Source: Natrialba swarupiae (GTDB taxonomy: Archaea > Halobacteriota > Halobacteria > Halobacteriales > Natrialbaceae). From it: a stretch of DNA of 64,000 bases. The first letter of the stretch is position 1, and every line of letters begins with the position of its first letter. The notes below the pieces were generated by a model that did not search any database, was not told where the DNA came from, and saw only the letters and a program-made list of their open reading frames with translations. Location: assembly GCF_008245225.1 (NCBI RefSeq), contig NZ_VTAW01000020.1, forward strand, positions 18,736-82,735. The letters are read 5' to 3'. A program made the position numbers and the translations under genes. Shown here piece by piece: positions 33,747 to 41,881 of this stretch.

Positions 33747-33992
33747 CTACGTCACGCCGACGGAACCATCGGACGTAACCGTCACGTCGTACCCACAATA
33801 GCTGAACGTCACACGGCCACGTCGCGTCGAGCCGGCGGCAGTCGTCGGTTCGAACAGCCGGTCTAACGCAGTCGGATCGACGACGTCGTTGAGTGGCGGC
33901 TCGAGGGAACCGGGAGTGACGTCCTCTGCATCGGCGACCTGTTCGACGACGCGTAGACTCGGTTTCGAGCGAGCGAACGCGGAGTCTCCCAT
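33747..33992 (-). CDS. HalOD1-domain protein
   Basis: An 81-residue protein consisting of one HalOD1 output domain: LRVVEQVADAEDVTPGSLEP then PLNDVVDPTALDRLF, and the closing sheet GRVTFSYCGYDVTVTSDGSV. The family is restricted to haloarchaea and often found at the end of signalling proteins; its function is not known. It follows the DsrE-like gene by 3 bp, so it is the last gene of the tusA operon, where it might act as a small regulator. Confidence 0.85.
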   Translation of the reverse strand: MGDSAFARSKPSLRVVEQVADAEDVTPGSLEPPLNDVVDPTALDRLFEPTTAAGSTRRGRVTFSYCGYDVTVTSDGSVGVT

Positions 33993-33995
33993 GGA

Positions 33996-34604
33996 CTACA
34001 CCAGCAGTTGAATGTCGGATTCGGCCATGTGCTGTAATGCGGTCGCCGCACCGACGCCCGTGGTGACGCCGTCGTAGAAGTTCTCCTCGTCGTAGTCCAT
34101 CAACTCGATGGTCATCTGGCAGGCCTGGAGATCGACGCCGCTCTCGAGTGAGAGTTCGATCAACTCCTCGATGGTGGCGGTCCCGTTCTCGTCGATGCGC
34201 TTTTCCATCATGCGGGTGGCCATCCGATCCATCCCGGGAATCGCGGCGATGGCGTTCGGGACCGGCATGTTCGGGTTGCCAACGGCGCTCAGCTTGAGGT
34301 TCTTCGAGTTCTCCTCGTGGAGGATATCGAGTCCCCAAAACGTATGGAAGACGACGACGTCCCAGCCGAAGGCGGCGGCCGTGCTCCCGAGGATCAGCGG
34401 CGGGTACGCCATGTCGAAGGTCCCCTGGGTTGCGACGATGGTCATCTTCTTCCCGTCGTCGGCTGCGTCGCTCTCGGCGACCGACTCCTCGAGTTCGTCG
34501 ACGCGTTCGCGCAGCGCCTGTAACTCCGCGGGGTCGATTTCGGCTTCGGGCTCCAGTTCGCCCTCGGTCTCGTCCGCTGCTGTCGGTTGGTTGTCCGTAC
34601 TCAT
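33996..34604 (-). CDS. DsrE/DsrF/DrsH-like (DsrE2-type) protein
   Basis: A 202-residue protein with an acidic coiled-coil lead (about residues 20-48), then a DsrE2-type domain: MTIVATQGTFDMAYPPLILG, WDVVVFHTFWGLDIL, and the cysteine C162 in DLQACQMTIELMDY. In sulfur-oxidising microbes DsrE2 proteins are linked to TusA and rhodanese genes and take part in cytoplasmic sulfane-sulfur transfer. The start MSTDNQPT at 34604 is chosen because it abuts the tusA stop, leaving 1 bp. The operon order is tusA, dsrE2-like, HalOD1. Confidence 0.88.
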   Translation of the reverse strand: MSTDNQPTAADETEGELEPEAEIDPAELQALRERVDELEESVAESDAADDGKKMTIVATQGTFDMAYPPLILGSTAAAFGWDVVVFHTFWGLDILHEENSKNLKLSAVGNPNMPVPNAIAAIPGMDRMATRMMEKRIDENGTATIEELIELSLESGVDLQACQMTIELMDYDEENFYDGVTTGVGAATALQHMAESDIQLLV

Positions 34605-34605
34605 G

Positions 34606-34851
34606 TTAGTCCGACTTCTTGACGTAGTGGGTGTAGAGGTCGTCTCCCTCGACCTGATCGAGGAGCTCGACGCCGCTGGTTCCATCGGCCCAACCCTGGA
34701 TGTCACTCATACTGCCCGAGTCGGTTGCCACAACCTCGAGTACGTCGCCGGCCTCGAGGTCGTCGATGGCCTGTTTGGTTTTGACGATGGGCATCGGGCA
34801 GGACTGTCCTTTCACGTCGAGCGTCTCCGTGGTATCGTATTCTGAACTCAT
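34606..34851 (-). CDS. tusA: TusA-family sulfurtransferase
   Basis: An 81-residue TusA/SirA protein with the CPxP signature GQSCPMPIVKTKQ; C18 is the persulfide-carrying thiol. The C-terminal part (VVATDSGSMSDIQGWADGTS) is standard. TusA proteins carry activated sulfur for tRNA thiolation, molybdenum cofactor or dissimilatory sulfur pathways. It is first in an operon with DsrE-like and HalOD1 genes and is divergent from a rhodanese/MBL operon. A perfect TATTG-N11-CAATA palindrome is 20 bp upstream. Confidence 0.94.
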   Translation of the reverse strand: MSSEYDTTETLDVKGQSCPMPIVKTKQAIDDLEAGDVLEVVATDSGSMSDIQGWADGTSGVELLDQVEGDDLYTHYVKKSD

Positions 34852-34870
34852 GGTCGATCTTTGTGCTCTG

Positions 34871-34891
34871 TATTGGAGCTATCATACAATA
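34871..34891. promoter_or_regulatory. TATTG-N11-CAATA operator candidate (perfect)
   Basis: A perfect palindrome 20 bp before the tusA start, in the shared intergenic region with the rhodanese operon. Confidence 0.65.
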
Positions 34892-35026
34892 TCGGTGCCA
34901 CCCATAAAAGCGTATCGATTATTGCACTGTACCCAAACACCCGGTGTTGGGCTGGATCACGACATAGTAGCTACAGCCGTTCATACACGCGTATACCAAT
35001 ATCAATCTCTTCGTCCTCGTCATCGG

Positions 35027-35047
35027 TATTGTGGTGTGTGGGAAATA
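35027..35047. promoter_or_regulatory. TATTG-N11-CAATA operator candidate (TATTG/AAATA)
   Basis: Nine of ten positions match. It is 49 bp before the rhodanese/MBL start and makes a pair with the tusA-proximal site, so both divergent operons would be covered. Confidence 0.55.
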
Positions 35048-35095
35048 CTATACAAAACCTTAAGTGCTCGCAGCCAGTACTGGGCAGTGTACAAC

Positions 35096-36289
35096 ATGGA
35101 CGAGATGGACTTTCCAACGCCGGACGTCGAGATCGAATCGGTGACGCCGGACGAGCTGAAAGCACGTATCGACGCGGGAGAGAACGTCACGCTGCTCGAC
35201 GCGCGGATGGAGTCGGACTACGAGGAGTGGCGGGTCGACGGCGAGAACGTCGAATCGATCAACGTTCCGTACTTCCAGTTCCTCGACGAAGAGCTCGACG
35301 ACGACGTTCTGGCAGCGGTGCCGGACGACCGCGAGGTCACGGTTCTCTGTGCCAAAGGCGGCGCCAGTGAGTTCGTTGCCGGTTCGCTCGCCGAGCGTGG
35401 CTACGACGTCAACCACCTCGAGGAGGGAATGAACGGCTGGGCGCGCATCTACGAGCGCGTCGAGGTCGAACGCTACGACGGAAGCGGGACGCTCTACCAG
35501 TATCAGCGTCCCTCGAGTGGCTGTCTCGGCTACCTCGTCGCCGACGGCGACGAGGCGGCCGTGATCGACCCGCTGCGCGCGTTCACGGACCGCTATCTCG
35601 AGGACGCCGACGAACTCGACGTCGATCTGCAGTACGCGATCGACACGCACATCCACGCGGACCACATCTCGGGCGTTCGAAACCTCGTCGAGGAGGACGT
35701 CGAGGGTGTCATCCCCGAGGCGTCCGTCGACCGCGGCGTCACCTACGCCGACGAGATGACGCTGGCCGCGGACGGCGACGAGTTCCAGGTCGGGTCGGCG
35801 ACGATCGAGACCGTCTCCACGCCCGGCCACACCTCCGGAATGACCTCGTACCTGATCGACGGCTCACTGCTCGCGACCGGCGACGGGCTGTTCGTCGAGA
35901 GCGTCGCCCGCCCCGACTTAGAGGAGGGTGACGACGGTGCGCCCGAAGCGGCGAGTCAGCTCTACGAGTCGCTGCAAGAACGCGTGCTGACTCTGCCCGA
36001 CGAGACGCTCATCGGCGGTGCTCACTTCAGCGACGCCGCCGAGCCAGCCGACGACGGCACCTACACCGCACCGATCGGCCAGCTCGAGGCGGAGATGGAT
36101 GCACTGACGATGGACGAAGACGCGTTCGTCGAGTTGATCCTCTCGGATATGCCCCCTCGCCCTGCCAACTACGAGGACATCATTCCGACGAACCTCGGCC
36201 AGCAGGAGGCCGACGACGAGGAGGCGTTCGAACTCGAGCTCGGTCCGAACAACTGCGCCGCCAGCCAGGAGTCCCTGGCCGGTGACTAA
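35096..36289 (+). CDS. Rhodanese/metallo-beta-lactamase fusion (persulfide dioxygenase-like)
   Basis: A 397-residue fusion. Residues about 12-120 are a rhodanese domain with the active cysteine C85 (VTVLCAKGGASEF). Residues about 130-330 are a metallo-beta-lactamase fold with THIHADH (184-190), a later STPGHTSG and ATGDGLFVES, as in ETHE1-type persulfide dioxygenases. A C-terminal acidic tail of about 60 residues follows. It could oxidise glutathione-like or protein persulfide to sulfite and pass sulfur to the rhodanese. The domain order is the reverse of the common dioxygenase-rhodanese fusions. It heads an operon with two yeeE halves and a PiT carrier. ATG 35096 follows a suitable promoter. 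Confidence 0.88.
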   Translation: MDEMDFPTPDVEIESVTPDELKARIDAGENVTLLDARMESDYEEWRVDGENVESINVPYFQFLDEELDDDVLAAVPDDREVTVLCAKGGASEFVAGSLAERGYDVNHLEEGMNGWARIYERVEVERYDGSGTLYQYQRPSSGCLGYLVADGDEAAVIDPLRAFTDRYLEDADELDVDLQYAIDTHIHADHISGVRNLVEEDVEGVIPEASVDRGVTYADEMTLAADGDEFQVGSATIETVSTPGHTSGMTSYLIDGSLLATGDGLFVESVARPDLEEGDDGAPEAASQLYESLQERVLTLPDETLIGGAHFSDAAEPADDGTYTAPIGQLEAEMDALTMDEDAFVELILSDMPPRPANYEDIIPTNLGQQEADDEEAFELELGPNNCAASQESLAGD

Positions 36290-36306
36290 CCACATTCAGC
36301 AACCGA

Positions 36307-36864
36307 ATGGTAACTGAACTCTTCGCGCCCGCGCTGTACGAGACGCTGTTCCCCGTCGGGATCAGTCGGTACGTCGTTGGCGGGGTGCTCGTCGGCCTCG
36401 GTGCCGTCGTCATCTACCTCGGGACCGGCATTCCGGCCGGCGCGAGCACCTTCCTCGAGTCGACGCTGTCGTACGTCTCGGACCAGTCGCGGTTCCAGCA
36501 GTACGTCAGTTCGCGCGACTGGCGGGTCGTCTTCACGCTCGGGATCATCGCCGGCGCGTTCGTTTACGCGCTTACCGTCCAGTCCGGGCTGGTCTCGAGC
36601 GGGCTCTACGAGCCCGGGACGACCGGCCAGCTCTACGACGTCGGTGGGATCACGCTCTGGCTGACCGACGTTCAGCCGTGGCGGCTGTTCCTCGGCGGGA
36701 TCCTCGTGGGCATCGGGACCCGGATCGGCAAGGGCTGTACGTCGGGCCACGGGGTCTGTGGCGTCGGCTCGGCGTCGAAGACGTCGATCGTCGGCGTGAT
36801 CACGTTCCTGCTCGTGGCGATCGGAACGGCCCAGGTCGTGATGGCACTGGGGGTGACACCGTAG
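36307..36864 (+). CDS. YeeE/YedE (TsuA-like) transporter, N-terminal-half protein
   Basis: A 185-residue membrane protein with about five helices and the Sulf_transp motif GTRIGKGCTSGHGVCGVGS at about residues 137-155. YeeE/TsuA in bacteria is a single chain of about 330-350 residues that takes up thiosulfate through conserved cysteines. Here the two halves are separate adjacent genes, and this one carries the KGCTSGHG cysteines. It begins 17 bp after the rhodanese/MBL gene. The uptake of thiosulfate or another sulfur compound follows from family knowledge. Confidence 0.85.
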   Translation: MVTELFAPALYETLFPVGISRYVVGGVLVGLGAVVIYLGTGIPAGASTFLESTLSYVSDQSRFQQYVSSRDWRVVFTLGIIAGAFVYALTVQSGLVSSGLYEPGTTGQLYDVGGITLWLTDVQPWRLFLGGILVGIGTRIGKGCTSGHGVCGVGSASKTSIVGVITFLLVAIGTAQVVMALGVTP

Positions 36865-36865
36865 T

Positions 36866-37327
36866 ATGAGTCAGCAACGACATCCCCTGTTCATGCCGCT
36901 GATCTTCGTCGGCGGCCTGATCTTCGGCTTCGGTCTCGGGTTCAGTCATATGGCTCGCCCGGAGGTCGTCCTGAACTTCCTGCAGTTCCAGGATTTCGGA
37001 CTGCTGTTCGTCATGTTCGGTGCGGCGATCGTCACTGGGATCGCCTTCGCAGTGATGCCGCGACTCCGCGATCGCGCGCCGCTGACGGGCGACACCTACG
37101 GTCGGCGGCTGAAGTCGTTCGACCGCAACGTCTTGATCGGCGGTGCGATCTTCGGCGTCGGCTGGGGGCTGTCGGGGATCTGTCCCGGCGCGGCCTACGC
37201 CAGCCTCGGCGTCGGCAACGTTACGATCCTCTGGGCGCTGGCCGGCATGTTCGTCGGCGCGTACGTTCAGGGCTATTGGCGCAGCCAGCGCACCGCCGCG
37301 GAGACGACGCCCACAGGCGCCGACTGA
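36866..37327 (+). CDS. YeeE/YedE (TsuA-like) transporter, second-half protein
   Basis: A 153-residue membrane protein with about four helices. It begins HPLFMPLIFVGGLIFGFGLG with SHMARPEVVLNFLQ, the start of a YeeE repeat, and carries the second cysteine motif GWGLSGICPGAAYASLG. It starts one base after the stop of the other half, so equal synthesis of both halves is likely, forming one transporter. Two half-size genes are frequent in some bacteria and archaea. The substrate is inferred to be thiosulfate or a related anion. Confidence 0.85.
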   Translation: MSQQRHPLFMPLIFVGGLIFGFGLGFSHMARPEVVLNFLQFQDFGLLFVMFGAAIVTGIAFAVMPRLRDRAPLTGDTYGRRLKSFDRNVLIGGAIFGVGWGLSGICPGAAYASLGVGNVTILWALAGMFVGAYVQGYWRSQRTAAETTPTGAD

Positions 37328-37351
37328 GGAGTTTTAGACGCGTATTCTCCG

Positions 37352-38536
37352 ATGGAACTCGCAACGATACTCCTGTTTCTCGTCGCCGGGATCTCGAGTC
37401 TCTTTATGGCCTGGGTCATCGGTGCCGGCTCGAGCGGGGCGACGCCCTTTGCGCCAGCCGTCGGCGCAAACGCCATCTCGACGATGCGTGCGGCATTTCT
37501 CGTCGGCATCCTCGGCTTCGCCGGCGCAGTAACTCAGGGTGCGAGCGTTTCGGAGGCTGTCGGTGCGGGACTGGTCGACGGCGTGACGCTTCCGACCGTC
37601 GGCGTCATCGTCGTGTTGGTGATCGGTGCCGGGCTAATGGCGTTTGGTATTTCGACCGGCTACCCGATCGCGACCGCGTTCACGGTAACCGGCGCGGTCG
37701 TCGGCGTCGGGTTCGCGATCGGCGGCGATCCCGCCTGGGGGAAGTACGCCGAAATCGGAGCCGTGTGGGTACTGACCCCGTTCGTCGGCGGCGGTATCGC
37801 ATACGGCATCGCGAGCGTCCTTCCACGATCGGACGTCCCCGAGACCGTCAGCGTGCCGATCCTCGCCGGTCTCGTCGGTGCGGTCGTCGTCAACCTCGAG
37901 TTCGTGGTTCTCGAGTCGGTTGGCGGATCGATCGCCGCCGGCGGCACCGGTCTGTTGCCCGTCGCCGGCGTCGCCGGCGTGGTCGCCGTCTCGCTCGTCG
38001 TCGGAACGCTCGCGGCGGCCCTCGTCCGCTGGGACGTCCGCCGTGACCTCGCTGGTGGGCTGCGTCGCTTTTTGCTCTCGCTTGGCGCGCTCGTCGCGTT
38101 CTCCGCTGGGGCGAGCCAGGTCGGCCTGGCCGTTGGTCCGCTGTTCCCGTTGATCGAGGACCACTCGCTGGTGTCACCGTTGGTCGTGTTGCTCGGCGGT
38201 GGCATCGGTATCCTCGTTGGCTCGTGGACGAGCGCACCCCGGATGATCAAATCGATCTCCCAGGAGTACGCGTCACTGGGTCCGCGACGCTCGATCGCAA
38301 CGCTCGTCCCGTCGTTTCTCATCGCCCAGACCGCGGTCCTGCTCGGAGTGCCAGTTTCGTTCAACGAGATTATCGTGAGTGCCATCATCGGCAGCGGTCT
38401 CGCAGTCACCGGGGCCAGCGGCATCAGCCCGCGAAAGCTCGGACTCACTGTCGTCGCCTGGATCGGCTCGCTTCTCCTCGCGTTCGCCCTCGGTTACGGC
38501 TCGATGGTCGTTATCGGGCTGAGTCCGATCGCGTGA
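37352..38536 (+). CDS. PiT-family anion permease (phosphate or sulfate)
   Basis: A 394-residue carrier with about ten helices and two PiT repeats. The first starts FMAWVIGAGSSGATPFAPAV, and the inverted second repeat has LVAFSAGASQVGLAVGPL. The usual PiT signature GANDVANA is altered (GASQVGLA), and the paired loop near the start is likewise changed. PiT members carry phosphate, but CysP of this family carries sulfate. Since it is the last gene of the rhodanese-yeeE operon (24 bp after yeeE), sulfate or a related oxyanion is at least as likely as phosphate. A lone ATACGG-type end follows its stop. Confidence 0.85.
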   Translation: MELATILLFLVAGISSLFMAWVIGAGSSGATPFAPAVGANAISTMRAAFLVGILGFAGAVTQGASVSEAVGAGLVDGVTLPTVGVIVVLVIGAGLMAFGISTGYPIATAFTVTGAVVGVGFAIGGDPAWGKYAEIGAVWVLTPFVGGGIAYGIASVLPRSDVPETVSVPILAGLVGAVVVNLEFVVLESVGGSIAAGGTGLLPVAGVAGVVAVSLVVGTLAAALVRWDVRRDLAGGLRRFLLSLGALVAFSAGASQVGLAVGPLFPLIEDHSLVSPLVVLLGGGIGILVGSWTSAPRMIKSISQEYASLGPRRSIATLVPSFLIAQTAVLLGVPVSFNEIIVSAIIGSGLAVTGASGISPRKLGLTVVAWIGSLLLAFALGYGSMVVIGLSPIA

Positions 38537-38657
38537 TACGGACTGCTATCCCCCGCTTCCCGGTGTTATCACGTGGCTACTCGTTCGTTCGGCGAACCCA
38601 CAACTGTCCGTCGCCCCCACAACTGATACCACCGGTCGTTGTACGACGGGTAGGACG

Positions 38658-39911
38658 ATGCACGCGCCATCACTTTCGGATCGAACGATCGACGCGTACA
38701 CCGACGTGACGGGTCAGGATCGTCTCGAGCGGCTGCGGTCGCTCGCCGGCACCCTCTCCGAGAGCCGCATCCTTCACGTCAACTCGACCGCGACCGGCGG
38801 CGGCGTCGCCGAACTGCTCCGGTCGATCGTTCCGCTGTGCAACGATCTCGGGGTCGATACCGACTGGCTCGTCATGGACGCCACCGACGACTTCTTCGAA
38901 GTGACCAAGGCGATGCACAACGCGCTCCAGGGGGACGGGCCCTCGCTGACCGAGGAGATGAAGGCGACCTATCGGACCGTCAACGAGGAAAACGCCCGCG
39001 AACTCGAGGACGAAGGCGAATACGATCTCATCGTTATCCACGATCCACAGCCGCTTGGGATGCTCGATCACCTCGAAGCGACGATGCCGACCGTACCGAT
39101 CGTCTGGCGCTGTCACATCGACCTCACCGATCCGACCGAGGAGTACCTCGCGTTCGTCTCCGAGTACACGAAGCGGGTCGACCACGCGATCTTCAGCCGA
39201 TCCGGCTACATCGGCGACACCGCGGTTCCGGGGACGAGCATCATCTACCCGTCGATCGATCCCGTCACGGAGAAAAACCGCTCGCTCGACGCAGAGACGG
39301 TGTCTGCCGCGTGTGACCGGCTGGATCCACTCTCGTTCGAGAACCCGGTCGTCACGCAGATCTCCCGGTTCGATCCGTGGAAAGACCAGTTCGGAACCCT
39401 CGAGGCGTACCGCCGAGCCAGCGAGGACGTGTCGAACCTCCAGTTAGCGCTGGTCGGCGGGATGGCCGGCGACGATCCGGAGGGCCTGGAGTTGTACGAA
39501 CAGGTCGCCGAGGAGGCGGCCGCCGATCCGGACGTCCACGTGCTGACCGATCTGCCGGATACCGGCGTGAACGTCCTGCAACGCGAGTCGGACGTCGTCG
39601 TCCAGAAGTCGCTTCGCGAGGGGTTCGGACTGGTCGTCTCGGAAGCGCTCTGGAAGCGCACACCGGTCGTCGGATCGAACGTCGGTGGCATCCCGCTGCA
39701 GATCGTCGACGGGGAGACCGGCTATCTCGTCGACCCGGACGACGCGACGGGCGCTGGCGAGCGCGTCGTCGACCTCCTCGAGGACGACGACCGTCGGACG
39801 AAGTTCGGCGAGAACGCACGCGAACACGTTCGCGAGCGGTTCCTGTTGCCTCGTCAGCTCGAGGAGTTGCTGGACGTGATCGTCGCGCAACGACACCCCG
39901 ACCAGCGATGA
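38658..39911 (+). CDS. treT: GT4 glycosyltransferase, trehalose synthase (TreT)-like
   Basis: A 417-residue GT-B glycosyltransferase. The N-terminal part has ILHVNSTATGGGVAELLRS and IVWRCHIDLTDPTEEY. The C-terminal donor domain has VTQISRFDPWKDQFGTLEAY and the GT4 signature SLREGFGLVVSEALWKRTPV. These blocks match trehalose glycosyltransferring synthase, which joins NDP-glucose and glucose to trehalose. Trehalose serves as an osmolyte in some haloarchaea. The nucleotidyltransferase gene at 40907 could supply an NDP-sugar. The enzyme assignment is by family resemblance, and a trehalose phosphorylase-like role is not excluded. Confidence 0.8.
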   Translation: MHAPSLSDRTIDAYTDVTGQDRLERLRSLAGTLSESRILHVNSTATGGGVAELLRSIVPLCNDLGVDTDWLVMDATDDFFEVTKAMHNALQGDGPSLTEEMKATYRTVNEENARELEDEGEYDLIVIHDPQPLGMLDHLEATMPTVPIVWRCHIDLTDPTEEYLAFVSEYTKRVDHAIFSRSGYIGDTAVPGTSIIYPSIDPVTEKNRSLDAETVSAACDRLDPLSFENPVVTQISRFDPWKDQFGTLEAYRRASEDVSNLQLALVGGMAGDDPEGLELYEQVAEEAAADPDVHVLTDLPDTGVNVLQRESDVVVQKSLREGFGLVVSEALWKRTPVVGSNVGGIPLQIVDGETGYLVDPDDATGAGERVVDLLEDDDRRTKFGENAREHVRERFLLPRQLEELLDVIVAQRHPDQR

Positions 39912-39989
39912 GTCGGGTGGGACCGTCTCCGGAATCCCGTGGCCCCACACAATTATCCACCGGGGCGGTGAAGTCCGGCTGTAACAGCC

Positions 39990-40892
39990 ATGAGCCGGCT
40001 CATCGACTCGATACTGATACCGACCGACGGCAGCGAGGGTGCGCTCGCGGGAGCAAAACGCGCAATCGCGCTCGCCTCGCGGACGAACGCGGACGTACAC
40101 GTTCTCTCGGTCGTCGCCGTTCGCAGTGACTTAGAGGAAGGTACCGACGCGGTGGAGTCGCTGTACGCGTCACTCGAGGCCGAGGCCGAAGACGCCGTCG
40201 AGACCGTCGCGGAGATGGCACGATCCGCCGACGCGGATCTCGAGGTGATGACGGTCGTCACGCGCGGGACGCCGTTCCAGTCGATTCGGGAGTACGCCAC
40301 GCGACGCGAGATCGACGTCATCGCCATGGGGACGACAGGCCGGACGGGGCTGGACAGGGTCCTTCTGGGTAGCGTCACTGAGAACGTCCTCCGGACGGCA
40401 CGAACACCCGTCCTCGCCGTCCCGCCGAACGCCGACGCGACCGAGATCGACGACGTCGCGTTCGGGGAGTTCCTCCTGCCGACGGACGGAAGCGACGGAG
40501 CCGAAATCGCAGCCGACTGGGGAATCGCGCTGGCGAGCCAGTTGGAGTCGATCGTTCACGCGGTGTACTCCGTCGACACGAGCCGCGTCTCCCGAGCCAA
40601 AGCGCCGGACGAACTCCTCTCCGCGCTCGAGGACAGCGGCGAGGACGCCCTCGAGACGGTTCGACAGCGGGCCGACGACGCTGACGTCACCGTCTCCGGA
40701 GCGCTCGCGACCGGCCCGCCGGCGGACGTGATTCTCGCGACGTCGGGCGAACGCGACGTCGACCTCATCGTCATGGGTACGCACGGCCGGACCGGCGTCG
40801 GACAGTGGTTCCTCGGGAGTGTCACCGAGAACGTCGTCCGGCAGGCCGACGTCCCGGTGTTTTGCGTCCCGGTCAGCGCCGAGTCGCCGTGA
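39990..40892 (+). CDS. Tandem universal stress protein (UspA)
   Basis: A 300-residue protein with two complete UspA domains (about 1-145 and 150-298). Each has the ATP-binding type loop: GTTGRTGLDRVLLGSVTENV and GTHGRTGVGQWFLGSVTENV. The first domain opens IDSILIPTDGSEGALAGAKR. Both match nucleotide-binding UspA proteins. It is separate from the UspA at 13083, with low similarity. It lies between the TreT-like gene and a convergent nucleotidyltransferase, so no specific role can be assigned beyond stress protection. Confidence 0.92.
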   Translation: MSRLIDSILIPTDGSEGALAGAKRAIALASRTNADVHVLSVVAVRSDLEEGTDAVESLYASLEAEAEDAVETVAEMARSADADLEVMTVVTRGTPFQSIREYATRREIDVIAMGTTGRTGLDRVLLGSVTENVLRTARTPVLAVPPNADATEIDDVAFGEFLLPTDGSDGAEIAADWGIALASQLESIVHAVYSVDTSRVSRAKAPDELLSALEDSGEDALETVRQRADDADVTVSGALATGPPADVILATSGERDVDLIVMGTHGRTGVGQWFLGSVTENVVRQADVPVFCVPVSAESP

Positions 40893-40906
40893 CCACTGCC
40901 TCGAGA

Positions 40907-41881
40907 TTAGTTCGCTGGCCCGTCCGGAATCTGCGTATACGCGCCGATCAGTGCATCGTGCAACTCGAGTCCGCCGAGCGTTGCGCTTTCGTCGACGATC
41001 GACCGGCGCACGGTCGATCCCTCCAGCCGCACGTTCGGAAAGATCACCGCCTGTTCGACGTCGACGTCGACGAGCGTCGCGTCCGCCATCACGTGCACGT
41101 CGTCGCCCACCGTCGCGTTCTCGAGCGAAGCGGTGTCGGCAACCCGCGCCTCGCCGTCTAACTGCCAGGCGACGGCGTCGAGATAGCTCTCTCGCGTCCC
41201 GATATCGAACCAGTCGCCCTCGAACGTGTACGCGTACGTCGGTTCGCGAGACTGCAGCCACTGGACGAACCAGCCCGGCTCGTCGGGATCGTTCCCCCCC
41301 TCGAGGTACGTCGACAGCAACTCGAGTGTCTCCGCGGGAAACGCGTAGCAGCCGACCGAGACGCGCGTTCCGGGTGGATCGTCGGGTTTCTCCTGAAAGT
41401 CGACGACGCGGTCGTCCTCGAGGTCGACGACGCCGTAGGCGGTCGCCCGCTCCGTCGAGCCGACGTCGTAGGCGGCGATCGTCGGCCCCGCTCGTTGTTC
41501 GTAATACTCGAGAAAGTCCCCGACGGCGAAATCGAAGATGTTGTCGCCGGCGATCACCAGCAGGTCGTCGTCGAGCTCTTCGCGCTCGACCAGCTGGGCG
41601 AGTGCGCCGACGACGCCGAGTTTCTCGTCCTCTTCGCGCGTTTGCTCGACCGAGAGTCGCGGCTTATCGTACGGGCTGTCCGCCAGCTGGGCCTCGAAAT
41701 CGGGCGCGAACCGTTCGTTCGTGCTGACGTAGACCTCGTCGACGCGCGGCTCCGCCTCGAGTTCGGCGTAGATGCGCTCGATGACGGTGGTCTCCCCGAG
41801 CGGGAGAAACATCTTCGGGCGGTGCCTCGTGATCGGCCACAGCCGAGTCGCGTATCCGCCGGCGAGGACGACGGCTTTCAT
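40907..41881 (-). CDS. Sugar-phosphate nucleotidyltransferase
   Basis: A 324-residue enzyme that joins an NTP with a sugar-1-phosphate. The signature MKAVVLAGGYATRLWPITRH with RPKMFLPLG binds the nucleotide. DDLLVIAGDNIFDF holds the metal-binding aspartate, and GTRESYLDAVAWQL belongs to the sugar-binding part. A left-handed beta-helix of hexapeptide repeats (NATVGDDVHVMADATLVDV) occupies residues about 260-320. The family includes glucose-1-phosphate thymidylyl- and uridylyltransferases. The product may feed glycan synthesis or the TreT-like enzyme. No downstream partner is seen. Confidence 0.9.
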   Translation of the reverse strand: MKAVVLAGGYATRLWPITRHRPKMFLPLGETTVIERIYAELEAEPRVDEVYVSTNERFAPDFEAQLADSPYDKPRLSVEQTREEDEKLGVVGALAQLVEREELDDDLLVIAGDNIFDFAVGDFLEYYEQRAGPTIAAYDVGSTERATAYGVVDLEDDRVVDFQEKPDDPPGTRVSVGCYAFPAETLELLSTYLEGGNDPDEPGWFVQWLQSREPTYAYTFEGDWFDIGTRESYLDAVAWQLDGEARVADTASLENATVGDDVHVMADATLVDVDVEQAVIFPNVRLEGSTVRRSIVDESATLGGLELHDALIGAYTQIPDGPAN

